Source: an uncultured Eubacteriales bacterium (GTDB taxonomy: Bacteria > Bacillota > Clostridia > Christensenellales > UMGS416). Taken from it: a stretch of DNA of 39,208 bases. The stretch covers positions 1-39,208 of the forward strand of contig UQLW01000030.1 of assembly GCA_900542005.1 (NCBI GenBank), written 5' to 3'. Every line of letters begins with the position of its first letter. The first letter of the stretch is position 1. The notes beneath the pieces are model-generated. The model saw only the letters and a program-made list of their open reading frames with translations, was not told the DNA's origin and did no database searches. Position numbers and translations under genes: made by a program. Shown here piece by piece: positions 1-8,388 of the stretch.

Positions 1-41
1 TGGGGTTGGTTGGCATGGGGGATTGTTTGGCTGAAAAGAGA

Positions 42-69
42 TTGCGTCCCGAAGCCGGGCTGCTATAAT
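42..69 (+). promoter_or_regulatory. sigma-A promoter of the alpha-galactosidase gene
   Basis: A TTGCGT box at 42-47 and a perfect TATAAT at 64-69 are separated by 16 bases, about 35 bases before the start codon. The -10 box is consensus, the -35 box matches in its first three bases. It is the only good promoter before the gene. Confidence 0.6.
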
Positions 70-104
70 GAAGGGGCAGCATTTCGCATAAAGGAGGCCC
101 TGCC

Positions 105-2126
105 ATGACGGCATATGCCCATCCCCAAGGAGCCCAATGGTTCCGCCAGCGGCTGGAACAGCCCGAAACCTTCCCCTTTTGCTTTACCTACCGGGGCGTG
201 CGCTATGAGGGCTTTCCCCGGGATACCTTCCGGCCGGTGGCGCAGCGCCGGGAAACGGCGGACGGCCGGCAGCGGGTCATCCAAACGCTAAAGGCGGACG
301 ACGGCCTGACGGTTACGCTGGAGGCCGCCTATTATCCCGATTACGGCGTATCAGAATGGACCCTATGGTTCGAGAACCGGGGGGAAGAAGACAGCGGCCG
401 GCTGGAGGATATGGAGACGGTCCTGGAGTTTGCCGGCGCGGAGCCTGTGCTGAAGGGGATCCTGGGCGACCATGTGAACGATTACCGGCCCTATCGGGCG
501 GATCTCATGGAAGAACCGGTGCGCTTTGTATCGGACAGCGGCCGGGCAACCCATGTCTATTTCCCCTATTTCAACCTGGAATACGGCGGGGAGGGCGCTA
601 TGCTGGCCATCGGCTGGGCGGGCACCTGGAGCGCCGAATTCGCCTGGCGGGACGGCGTGACCACCTACCGGGCCCGGTCGGTCAACGGGCTTTCAGCCCG
701 CCTCAAGCCTGGCGAAAAGATCCGAACCGCCTTGTTTGTCCGCGCGCCCTATGGGCGTCGGGACGAGGATTATGCCACGAATTTCTGGCGAAGCTGGTTT
801 GTCGCCTGCAACCTGCAGCCGGCGGACGCAAAGGGGACGCCGCTGGCGCCCTTTTCCACCTGTTGCCTGGCCAGCGACACGGGGCTGCCCAACAGCGACG
901 GCAGCATATCGGAGCGCGCGTCCACCTGGCGCCCCTCCCTGGAGAAAATGCTTGCCGAGGATGTGAAGGTGGATTTTCGCTGGTTTGACGCCGGCTGGTA
1001 TGTCGCGCCCGATGGCACAAGCCCCCAAAGCGACTGGTGGGGGACGGTGGGCACCTGGAAGCTGGATCCCGCCAAGTGGCCCGGCGATAGCTTCCGCCAA
1101 TCCACGGATTTTGCCCGGGCCCACGGGATGAAAACGCTGATGTGGTTTGAACCGGAGCGGGTAACCGACCCGGAGTCGCTGGAGCGGTATTATGGGTACG
1201 ATCCGCAATGGGCTATCCGGCGGGAAGGGTGCGGCAGCATCTCCAACAATATCGGGGATCCGGCATGCCTGCGCTGGACGCTGGAGCGCATCTGCGGCAC
1301 GCTGCGGGAGAACCGGGTGGAAATGTACCGGGAGGACAACAACTCGGATCCTGCGGAGCTCTGGCGCTTCCTGGACGAGCGGGAGGGCGAGGGACGGCAG
1401 GGCATCACCGAATGCAAGTTCATCCAGGCCCACTATGCGATGTGGGATCAGATTATCGCCTGTACCATGAGCTACGGCGGCTGCGGATTTGTGGATTCCT
1501 GCGCCAGCGGCGGCGGGCGCAATGACCTGGAATCGCTGCGGCGGGGGATACCCCTGCTGCGCAGCGACGCCGACCGCACGACAACGTCGCTGCGGCTGTC
1601 GATGACCACGGCGCTGAACCGCTGGATCCCCTTCTGCGGCGCCAATACCAAGGAAAAGGCCGGCCAGCTGGATGCAACCGGGCGCAGCGACGTATATACC
1701 TGGCGGGCCTCCTATTTACCGGTGCTGAACGTGGACGCCCAGTTTGTCCAGGATCCGGACCAGGATTTTGACTGCCTGCGCTTCGGCCTGCGGGAGTGGA
1801 AACGGCTCTCTCCCTATCTTTTGAAGGATTTCTATGTGCTGACGCCATGGCACAGCCAAGAGGAGCGGGACGGCTTTACCGCCTACTGCTTCTTCGACGG
1901 GCAGGCGCGCAGGGGCGCGATGCTGCTTTTTAGGATGGAGGAGTGCCGGGAGGAAGAGTTGACCCTGCGCCTTCCCTTCCTGCGGCGGGGTGCCCGCTGC
2001 CGGCTGACGGACGAGGACACGGGCGAGATCCTGGAGCTGGATGGGGCGCGTCTGGGGCAGGAGGGGATAACCTGGCCCATAGCCCAGCCCCGCAGCGCAA
2101 GATTGATCTGGATCGAGGAGGTTTAG
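105..2126 (+). CDS. GH36-family alpha-galactosidase
   Basis: A cytoplasmic glycosidase expected to release terminal alpha-galactose from oligosaccharides such as raffinose or melibiose. The 673-residue length fits GH36 enzymes of the 650-740 residue range. An N-terminal beta-sandwich of about 240 residues precedes the barrel, where FRWFDAGWY lies near residue 291. The motif YREDNN around residue 408 places Asp411 at the nucleophile position of the YRQDFN-type GH36 subgroup. SCASGGGRNDL near 465 is the conserved glycine/cysteine substrate loop, and RSD at 486-488 supplies the likely acid/base Asp488. No signal peptide is seen. The start follows AAAGGAGG at good spacing. It is monocistronic, with its own promoter and a strong bidirectional terminator. 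Substrate specificity inside GH36 is inferred. Confidence 0.9.
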   Translation: MTAYAHPQGAQWFRQRLEQPETFPFCFTYRGVRYEGFPRDTFRPVAQRRETADGRQRVIQTLKADDGLTVTLEAAYYPDYGVSEWTLWFENRGEEDSGRLEDMETVLEFAGAEPVLKGILGDHVNDYRPYRADLMEEPVRFVSDSGRATHVYFPYFNLEYGGEGAMLAIGWAGTWSAEFAWRDGVTTYRARSVNGLSARLKPGEKIRTALFVRAPYGRRDEDYATNFWRSWFVACNLQPADAKGTPLAPFSTCCLASDTGLPNSDGSISERASTWRPSLEKMLAEDVKVDFRWFDAGWYVAPDGTSPQSDWWGTVGTWKLDPAKWPGDSFRQSTDFARAHGMKTLMWFEPERVTDPESLERYYGYDPQWAIRREGCGSISNNIGDPACLRWTLERICGTLRENRVEMYREDNNSDPAELWRFLDEREGEGRQGITECKFIQAHYAMWDQIIACTMSYGGCGFVDSCASGGGRNDLESLRRGIPLLRSDADRTTTSLRLSMTTALNRWIPFCGANTKEKAGQLDATGRSDVYTWRASYLPVLNVDAQFVQDPDQDFDCLRFGLREWKRLSPYLLKDFYVLTPWHSQEERDGFTAYCFFDGQARRGAMLLFRMEECREEELTLRLPFLRRGARCRLTDEDTGEILELDGARLGQEGITWPIAQPRSARLIWIEEV

Positions 2127-2154
2127 GGCCGGAAGTGCTGCCCTGCGGGCGAAA

Positions 2155-2189
2155 AAGGCGGCGGACACGCGCTGTGTCCGCCGCCTTTT
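2155..2189. terminator. bidirectional intrinsic terminator
   Basis: A 14-bp perfect GC-rich stem (2155-2168 with 2174-2187) has a 5-base loop. It is flanked by A and T runs on both sides and sits between the convergent alpha-galactosidase and MFS genes, so it can end both transcripts. Confidence 0.85.
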
Positions 2190-2204
2190 CCCATGGGGGA
2201 GGGG

Positions 2205-3521
2205 TCAACGGGAGGATTGCTTTTTCTCCGGGGGTACGGCGGCCAGAAAAATGCCGCCGCCGATGATGAACATGATCACCACCGAGAGGATCCCCCACCG
2301 GGAGGCGGCAGCTCCATCCAGCCCCGCCTGGGAGGCCAGCTGAATGGCAAACCCGAAAAGGGCAGGCCCCATGACCGATGAAAATTTCCCGAATATATCG
2401 AAAAAGCCGAAGAACTCATTGGCATGATCCGGCGGTACGAGCTTGCCGAAGTAGCTGCGGGAGAGGGCCTGGATACCGCCCTGGGCGGTGCCGACAAGGA
2501 AGCCCAGGATCAGGAAATCCAGCAGCGAATGCAGCGTGAAGCCCACCAGACATACCACGATATAGGTGACGATCCCCACCAGGATCATGGTGCGGGTGGA
2601 GAATCGCTTGGCCAGCATCCCGTACAGATAGGCGCAGGGGAAGGCCACCAGCTGCACCACCAGCAGCACGCTCATCATGCCCAGCTGATTGATGCCCATA
2701 TCGTCGCCAAAGACCGTGGCCATGTGGATGATGGTCCCCACGCCGTCGATATAGAAAAAATAGGCCAGCAGGAAGGCGAAGAGCGACTTATAGGAGCGGA
2801 TGTTCCGAAAGGTTTCGCGCAGGCTGGCGAAGCTGCCGCGGATCAGGGCGCCGGCGCTGAGGCCATCCCGGGGCGCGCCGTGCAGCTGCTCCACATCCCG
2901 CAGGATGGGGCGGGAATACCAGGCCCACCACAGCGCTGTCAGCAGGCAGGAGAAGCGCATGGCCAGGTTCCCGGCGGCCTCGGCCTCCAGGGAGAAAAGC
3001 GGCGCCCAAAGCGACGCGGTAGCGTAGAGCGCCAGGGCGATCACCAGGGGAATGGTGGAGCCGCCGATATAGCCGAAGGAATACCCGGCGGTGGAGACAA
3101 GATCCATCCGCTCGGGGGTGGTGACGTCCACCAGCATGCTGTCGTAATAAATATTGGCCCCGTAGAAGCCGATGCAGGAGAGGGCAAATAGCGCCAGGAT
3201 GCTGACCCATCCGGGGGCAAAGGTCAAGAGGGCTGTGGCCCCCACGCCCACCCACAGAAAGCCGGCAAACATGCGCTTGCGCAGCCCCATATAGTCGCCC
3301 AGCGTGCCCAGCACAGGCGCGGCCAGGGCCACCAGGAGGCTTGCCAGCGAGGAAGCGTAGCCCCAATAGGAGGTGGCCAGCGTCTTGTCGAGCCCGGAGG
3401 CGACGGCGATATTTTTGTAGAGGATGGGCAGCAGGATGGCGACAATGATGGACGATTGGGCGGAGTTGGCCCAGTCATACATGATCCAGGCCCGTTCGGG
3501 CTTTGAGAATTTCTTTAGCAT
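2205..3521 (-). CDS. MFS transporter, UMF1/Atg22-like family
   Basis: A multi-pass membrane transporter of 438 residues with about 12 hydrophobic segments. The N-terminal MYDWANSAQSS motif is characteristic of the UMF1 branch of the major facilitator superfamily, which includes the yeast vacuolar amino-acid exporter Atg22. The bacterial substrates are largely unknown. The start at 3521 is chosen because GGGAGGAAAC lies directly before it; a reading frame ten codons longer has no ribosome binding site. The gene is divergent from the phospholipase C-like gene (55 bases apart) and convergent with the alpha-galactosidase. Family assignment is firm, substrate is not known. Confidence 0.85.
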   Translation of the reverse strand: MLKKFSKPERAWIMYDWANSAQSSIIVAILLPILYKNIAVASGLDKTLATSYWGYASSLASLLVALAAPVLGTLGDYMGLRKRMFAGFLWVGVGATALLTFAPGWVSILALFALSCIGFYGANIYYDSMLVDVTTPERMDLVSTAGYSFGYIGGSTIPLVIALALYATASLWAPLFSLEAEAAGNLAMRFSCLLTALWWAWYSRPILRDVEQLHGAPRDGLSAGALIRGSFASLRETFRNIRSYKSLFAFLLAYFFYIDGVGTIIHMATVFGDDMGINQLGMMSVLLVVQLVAFPCAYLYGMLAKRFSTRTMILVGIVTYIVVCLVGFTLHSLLDFLILGFLVGTAQGGIQALSRSYFGKLVPPDHANEFFGFFDIFGKFSSVMGPALFGFAIQLASQAGLDGAAASRWGILSVVIMFIIGGGIFLAAVPPEKKQSSR

Positions 3522-3576
3522 GTTTCCTCCCGATTGTGGTAAAATGATCAAATCATAGCGAAAGAAGGAATGCGAT

Positions 3577-4491
3577 ATGCCGGCAGCCTATTTTCACGAG
3601 GCCGTGGCCCGGAAGGCCTTTGAGCGTATCGGCGGCGCGCCGCAGCCGGAGGCCGTCTGGATCCTGGGGGCGCAGGGGCCCGACCCGCTGTTCTTTTACC
3701 GGGCGCTGCATCCCAGGCACGATAAGGCGGTAAACCGCATGGGCGATACGCTCCACAGCATGCATACCGGGCGGTTGCTCTGCCAGCTGGTGCGGCTGGC
3801 AAAGACGGGAAGCGCGGCGGCGCAGAGCTATGCGCTGGGCTTTATTTCCCACTATGCCTGCGATACGGCGCTGCACCCCTTTGTTTATGCCCACAGCTTT
3901 ACCCGCAAGGGGCGGTATAAGGGCATGCGGCACCTTTGCCTGGAGGCGCAGATGGACAGCTGGGCCTGGCGCGAGGCGGGGCACCGGGCCACGCCGCTGC
4001 ATTACGCCCAATTCCCCGATAAACCCCAGCTGGAGGAGGCGGCTGCGCTGCTTGGCGGAGCCGTCGCCCGGGTTTTCCCGGGGCAGGCGGTGGATCGGAA
4101 GGCGATTGAACAGGCCTTCCGGGACGCCCGGGCCATATGCCGGCTGCTGTACAGCCCCCGGGGCGTGAAATTCTCCCTTTTCTGGCTTCTGGAGCGGGTT
4201 ATCTGCTTCCCCTGCCTGGTCACGGGCCTGATCCCGCCGCGCTGGCTGCCCCGAAAGGACTTCTTGAACAAGGCGCGCCAGCCCTGGTCCAGCCCCTGGG
4301 AGCCGGAGCGGGCGCGGTGCGAATCGGCCCCGGAGCTGATGGAGCAGGCTGTGGCCCATGCCGCCCGCTGGATGGCGTTGGCCCGGGATTACTGGGAGGG
4401 CCGCGCAGCCCTTGCCGACCTGGCCGGAGCCCTGGGCGATATGCATTACAGCTCGGGGCTGCCTTGGCGGGCTACCGGGCCGGCCCTTTAG
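3577..4491 (+). CDS. zinc-dependent phospholipase C-like protein
   Basis: A 304-residue protein resembling the zinc-dependent phospholipase C / hydrolase-like family that is common in Clostridia. The N-terminal YFHEAVARKAF and the downstream HYACDTALHPFVYAHS supply the histidine/aspartate ligands expected of the helical metal-binding core, and LEAQMDSWA follows. No signal peptide is seen, unlike secreted phospholipases, so a cytoplasmic role on a phosphoester is more likely than toxin-like activity. The start follows GAAGGAAT. It ends 10 bases from the convergent AAA ATPase gene with no terminator between them. The actual substrate is not known. Confidence 0.7.
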   Translation: MPAAYFHEAVARKAFERIGGAPQPEAVWILGAQGPDPLFFYRALHPRHDKAVNRMGDTLHSMHTGRLLCQLVRLAKTGSAAAQSYALGFISHYACDTALHPFVYAHSFTRKGRYKGMRHLCLEAQMDSWAWREAGHRATPLHYAQFPDKPQLEEAAALLGGAVARVFPGQAVDRKAIEQAFRDARAICRLLYSPRGVKFSLFWLLERVICFPCLVTGLIPPRWLPRKDFLNKARQPWSSPWEPERARCESAPELMEQAVAHAARWMALARDYWEGRAALADLAGALGDMHYSSGLPWRATGPAL

Positions 4492-4501
4492 GGGAGGCCT
4501 G

Positions 4502-5317
4502 TCAAGGGGCGTCCATCATATCAATCATCCGCTGAGGGCAGGCCAGGAACTGCTTCAAAAGCGCCACCGACTCCAGCCCGTCATAATTCACCGGCGCAAG
4601 GGGCGAACGGTCGCAGTCAAGCAGCTGCGCGCCGGGGATCGCCATGAGGATGGGCGAATGGGTGGCCAGGATGAACTGGCAGCCGCCGGGCCCCGCCAGG
4701 TCGCGGATCATCTTCAAAAGCGCCAGCTGGCGCACCGGAGAGAGCGGCGCCTCCGGCTCATCCATGAGATACAGGCCGTGGGGTACCATACGGGACTGGA
4801 AAAGGCGAAGGAAGCTTTCCCCATGGCTGGCACAGGCCAGCAGGTCGTCGCCATAGCGCCCGGTCATATCTGCCAGGGAGCCGGCATAGGCCATGGCCGC
4901 CTGGCCCTGGGCAAAGGCGGAGCGGTGGGCGTTCTCCCGCTTGACCCTGGCCAGGTCCTCCTGAAGCTCCCGGGATCGCTGGAGCATGGACTGAACAAAG
5001 CCAAAGAAGTCCTCGCTGCGCAGGAAGAAGCGGGAGCGGGGCGCGCCAGCCTCCCGGATGAGCCGCAGGGTACGGGCAAAGGGGAAAAGGTCGGCCAGCG
5101 TATCGTCCCGGTGGGCGTCGGCGCGGCCGATGGCCGGCAGCCTCAGCGCGACCGCCAGCGACTCCAGCAGCGTGGACTTCCCGCTGCCGTTCTCCCCGAC
5201 AAGCACCGTGATATCATGGGTGAATTCCAGCTGCTTCAGCCCCTGGAAGGGCGGCAGGGAAAAGGGCCAGTCCGCACGCTGCCCGCCTGTGAATTCAACC
5301 CGCCGTAGATACCGCAT
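4502..5317 (-). CDS. AAA/ABC-type ATPase (AAA_21-like, OLD/RecF-type fold)
   Basis: A 271-residue soluble nucleotide-binding protein. The Walker A motif GENGSGKST is at residues 41-49. A Walker B segment with the catalytic glutamate (YLMDEPEAPLS) and a switch histidine (LATHSPIL) follow in the C-terminal half. The layout is that of stand-alone SMC/ABC-like ATPases of the AAA_21 group, not of transporter ATPases. The start at 5317 is chosen because its ATG overlaps the TGA of the upstream dehydrogenase (TGATG); a start 13 codons earlier lies inside that gene. Overlap implies translational coupling with the 2-hydroxyacid dehydrogenase. A physiological role is not known. Confidence 0.8.
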   Translation of the reverse strand: MRYLRRVEFTGGQRADWPFSLPPFQGLKQLEFTHDITVLVGENGSGKSTLLESLAVALRLPAIGRADAHRDDTLADLFPFARTLRLIREAGAPRSRFFLRSEDFFGFVQSMLQRSRELQEDLARVKRENAHRSAFAQGQAAMAYAGSLADMTGRYGDDLLACASHGESFLRLFQSRMVPHGLYLMDEPEAPLSPVRQLALLKMIRDLAGPGGCQFILATHSPILMAIPGAQLLDCDRSPLAPVNYDGLESVALLKQFLACPQRMIDMMDAP

Positions 5318-6321
5318 CAGGCCATGGTCTCCAGCATTTTCTCCGTCACATCCCATTTAAGAGGCGCTCCAGCCAGGAACCGTTTGAATTCGTCGACCAT
5401 GTATTGGCTCATGCGCGCTTTTTCATTGCCCAGCGTTCCTGCGATGTGGGGCGTCATGTACACATTGGGCAGGGTGTAGTAGGGATGCTGCAGCGTAGGG
5501 GGCTCGTTGGGATCGATGACGTCGAGGATGGCCGTGCGGCTGGGATCCTCGCGGAAGGCGCGGATAAAGCCGCTCTCCTCGATCTGGCTGTTCCGGCCGG
5601 AGTTGATAAAGCAGCTGTTGGGCATAAGACGGGAGAAATGCTCATAGGTGAGCATCCCGCGGGTGGCGGGCAGGTTGGCAATGTGGTTGCTGACCACATG
5701 GCACGAGGCGAAAAGCTCATCCAGCGAATCCACCTTGCGGGCGCCCAGCTCCCGGGCGCGCTCCGGCGAAAGATAGGGATCGTATACCCAGCGCTCCACA
5801 TCATGCCGGGCCAGCTCGCGCAGCACGCCGGAGCCGATCATGCCGGCGCCCAGCACGCCGACCCTGGCACCGTAGATATTGGCATGGCGGTCGGACAGCG
5901 CATGGCCGTCGTTCCAGCGGCCGCCTTTTACCAGGGACATGGCGGGGAAGAAGCCCTTCAGCCCCAGCAGGATGAGGCTGACGGTGTATTCGATCACGGG
6001 GATGGCGTTAGCGGCCCAGGCGGAGGACACGCCGACGCCGCTGCGCAAAAAGGGGCGGGCAAAGTACTGCACCGACCCCGCAGCATAGAACACGCGCCGG
6101 AGCCGGGGCAGGTATTGGGCGATTTCCGCCTCGGAAAGGGGCAGCATTCCCCAGGTGGAGAAGGCGGCCTCCGCCTGGGACAGCACGCCGCGGCAGGCGT
6201 CCAGATCCTTTTTTTCAACCGGCTGCTCATAAAGCTCGACAAGCCCGGCCAGTTGGGTTACAATCTGAGGGGGATACACGGCGGCGATATCGCGGGCGCT
6301 GCCGATCAAGACTGCTTTCAT
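5317..6321 (-). CDS. D-isomer-specific 2-hydroxyacid dehydrogenase
   Basis: A 334-residue NAD(P)-dependent oxidoreductase that should interconvert a 2-hydroxyacid and a 2-oxoacid. The Rossmann fingerprint GVLGAGMIG is near residue 155. The catalytic set is present: Arg in SGRNSQIEE, Glu in DPNEPP, and His in TPHIAGT. A clear AAGGAGG precedes the start at 6321, and the gene has its own promoter at 6352-6380. It is coupled by TGATG to the AAA ATPase downstream. A second family member sits at 24094-25089 in the sugar-acid operon. The substrate cannot be read from sequence. Confidence 0.85.
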   Translation of the reverse strand: MKAVLIGSARDIAAVYPPQIVTQLAGLVELYEQPVEKKDLDACRGVLSQAEAAFSTWGMLPLSEAEIAQYLPRLRRVFYAAGSVQYFARPFLRSGVGVSSAWAANAIPVIEYTVSLILLGLKGFFPAMSLVKGGRWNDGHALSDRHANIYGARVGVLGAGMIGSGVLRELARHDVERWVYDPYLSPERARELGARKVDSLDELFASCHVVSNHIANLPATRGMLTYEHFSRLMPNSCFINSGRNSQIEESGFIRAFREDPSRTAILDVIDPNEPPTLQHPYYTLPNVYMTPHIAGTLGNEKARMSQYMVDEFKRFLAGAPLKWDVTEKMLETMA

Positions 6322-6351
6322 CGCGTGCCTCCTTCAAGTATGGATAAAAAT

Positions 6352-6380
6352 AGCATACCACAGCTTACAGCCGCGAACAA
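6352..6380 (-). promoter_or_regulatory. promoter of the dehydrogenase-ATPase operon
   Basis: On the minus strand TTGTTC (6375-6380) and TATGCT (6352-6357) are 17 bases apart, and TGG directly precedes the -10 hexamer, an extended -10. This lies 30 bases before the start codon. Confidence 0.6.
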
Positions 6381-6487
6381 TCAAATTTTCCGGGGAAAAG
6401 TAAAACTTCACCACAGCAAAAGCGGGACCTGCGGCCGCAGGGCGGCGGGCCTGTTATGCCCAAAACGAAAGAAAAGAGGCGGAAAAT

Positions 6488-8260
6488 ATGAAGCTTGACA
6501 AGAAGATGGCGGCTATGACGGCCGCGCTGCCCCGGGGCGAATATCCCCGGCCCGAATGCGTGCGCAACGAGTGGCTCTGCCTGAACGGCGCCTGGCGCTT
6601 TGAGCGGGATCCCGGCGCCAGCGGACGGGAGCGGCATTTTGAGCGGCGGCGCGACTTTGCCGATCAGATCCAGGTGCCCTTCTGCCCGGAGAGCGCGCTC
6701 TCCGGCCTGGGATATACCGATTTCATGGCGGCGGTGTGGTATCAGAAGCGCTTTACCCTGCCGGAGAGCTGGCAGGGAAAGCGGGTGCTGGCCCACTTTG
6801 ACGCGGTGGACTATGAGGCCTTTGTCTATGTGAACGATACCTTGATCGGCAGCCACCGGGGCGGCTATATCGGCTTTACCCTCGATATAACCGACGCGCT
6901 CCATCCGGGGGAGAACGTGATGACCCTCTGCGCGGAGGACGACGTACGCAGCCGCCTGCAGCCGGCGGGCAAGCAGAGCGACCGCTTCTTTTCCCACGAC
7001 TGCTCCTATACCCGCACCACGGGCATCTGGCAGAGCGTGTGGCTGGAGCCGGTGGAGGCGCTGTATGTCAAAAGCATGAAGCTGACGCCCGATCTTGCGC
7101 AGGGCTGCCTGGCGGTGGAGGCTGAGGCCAGCTGCGCCCTGGGCGGCGCGCGGCTGGTGCTGAAGGCTGCGTATGAAGGCAAGCCCATGGGCGAGGCGGC
7201 CATCCCCTTCCAGGGCCCGGTGGCCAAGGGCGCCCTGCCCCTTGACGAGGTGGTGCTGTGGGAGGCGGGCGCCGGCCGCCTGTATGACCTGGAGGTATCG
7301 CTGGAAAAGGACGGCGCGGTGTGCGACCTGTTTGACAGCTATTTCGGCATGCGCTCCGTGGGCTGGGGAAAGGGCGTGATGACCCTGAACGGAAAGCCGC
7401 TCTTCCAGCGGCTGATCCTGGATCAGGGCTTCTACCCCGACGGCATCTACACGGCGCCCAACGACGGCGAGCTCAAGGCGGATATCGAGCGGTCGATGGC
7501 CATGGGCTTTAACGGCGCGCGGCTGCACCAGAAGATCTTCGAGCCCCGCTTCCTGTATTGGGCCGATAAGCTGGGGTATCTTGTATGGGGCGAGCAGGCC
7601 AGCTGGGTGCTGGACTACTGCCATCCCCAGGCGGCGCTCTCCTTCCTGCCCGAATGGCTGGAGGCCGTGCGGCGCGACATCAACCACCCGGCGCTGGTGG
7701 GCTGGTGCCCCTATAATGAGACCTGGGACCGTACGGGCACCCACGCCATGGGCGCGCGGAACCTGCTTCTGACCTACGAGCTGACCAAGGCGCTGGATCC
7801 CACCCGTCCGGTGATCGATACCTCCGGCGGCTTCCATGTCAAGACGGATATCTATGATATTCACGACTACTGCCAGGATCCGGAAACCTTCGGCGGCTAC
7901 TTTGCAGCCATGGCCCAGGGCGGAGAGGCCTATGTGACCTTCCCCCAGTATCAGCCCGGCCCGGAGAGCAAGGAACAGCCCTATTTTGTCTCCGAATACG
8001 GCGGCATCCGCTGGGCGCCCAAGGAAAGCGCCGGCTGGGGCTACGGCGAAGCGCCCAAGAGCGAGGAAGAGTTCATCGCCCGCTACCGGGGCCTTACCCA
8101 TGCGCTTTTGGATAATCCGGCCATCTGCGCCTTCTGCTATACCCAGCTGACCGACGTGGAGCAGGAGGTCAACGGCCTGTATACCTACGACCGCAAGCCC
8201 AAGTTCGATCCGGAAGTGATCCGCGCCATCAATGAGAAAAAGGCGGCCATCGAAGCCTAA
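6488..8260 (+). CDS. glycoside hydrolase family 2 (beta-galactosidase/beta-glucuronidase-like)
   Basis: A 590-residue retaining glycosidase with the GH2 order of sugar-binding domain (about 30-190), immunoglobulin-like domain (about 195-290) and TIM barrel (about 300-585). NETW at 410-413 gives the acid/base Glu411, and VSEYGG at 501-506 gives the nucleophile Glu503. It is shorter than LacZ (about 1000 residues) and close to the beta-glucuronidase/short GH2 size class, and it lacks a signal peptide, so it probably acts on imported glycosides. GAGGCGGAAA precedes the start. The glucuronidase-specific NxK motif is not apparent, so the bond cleaved is uncertain. A strong terminator follows. Confidence 0.85.
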   Translation: MKLDKKMAAMTAALPRGEYPRPECVRNEWLCLNGAWRFERDPGASGRERHFERRRDFADQIQVPFCPESALSGLGYTDFMAAVWYQKRFTLPESWQGKRVLAHFDAVDYEAFVYVNDTLIGSHRGGYIGFTLDITDALHPGENVMTLCAEDDVRSRLQPAGKQSDRFFSHDCSYTRTTGIWQSVWLEPVEALYVKSMKLTPDLAQGCLAVEAEASCALGGARLVLKAAYEGKPMGEAAIPFQGPVAKGALPLDEVVLWEAGAGRLYDLEVSLEKDGAVCDLFDSYFGMRSVGWGKGVMTLNGKPLFQRLILDQGFYPDGIYTAPNDGELKADIERSMAMGFNGARLHQKIFEPRFLYWADKLGYLVWGEQASWVLDYCHPQAALSFLPEWLEAVRRDINHPALVGWCPYNETWDRTGTHAMGARNLLLTYELTKALDPTRPVIDTSGGFHVKTDIYDIHDYCQDPETFGGYFAAMAQGGEAYVTFPQYQPGPESKEQPYFVSEYGGIRWAPKESAGWGYGEAPKSEEEFIARYRGLTHALLDNPAICAFCYTQLTDVEQEVNGLYTYDRKPKFDPEVIRAINEKKAAIEA

Positions 8261-8278
8261 TCGGCCGCCTCTAGCCCA

Positions 8279-8315
8279 AATCCTCCGCGCAGAAAATATG
8301 CGCGGAGGATTTTTT
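8279..8315 (+). terminator. intrinsic terminator of the GH2 gene
   Basis: A perfect 12-bp stem (8279-8290 with 8300-8311) with a 9-base loop is followed by a T run, 18 bases after the stop codon. Confidence 0.9.
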
Positions 8316-8330
8316 GCGCCCTTATATCAA

Positions 8331-8364
8331 AGCGGCCTCCAGCCTTAGGCTGGAAGCCGCTTTT
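8331..8364. terminator. hairpin between GH2 and permease genes
   Basis: A 14-bp imperfect stem with a TTA loop (8331-8344 with 8348-8361, two mismatches) ends in four T on the plus strand. On the minus strand it follows the permease stop by about 25 bases and is followed by TTTGATAT, so it probably serves the permease transcript. Confidence 0.6.
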
Positions 8365-8388
8365 GCAATATCGGAAGAATAGGCTCGG

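Noticed and set aside
364..380. tRNA T-arm-like GGTTCGAGAACC
   Set aside because: It is inside the alpha-galactosidase coding region and no acceptor, D or anticodon arm can be paired around it.
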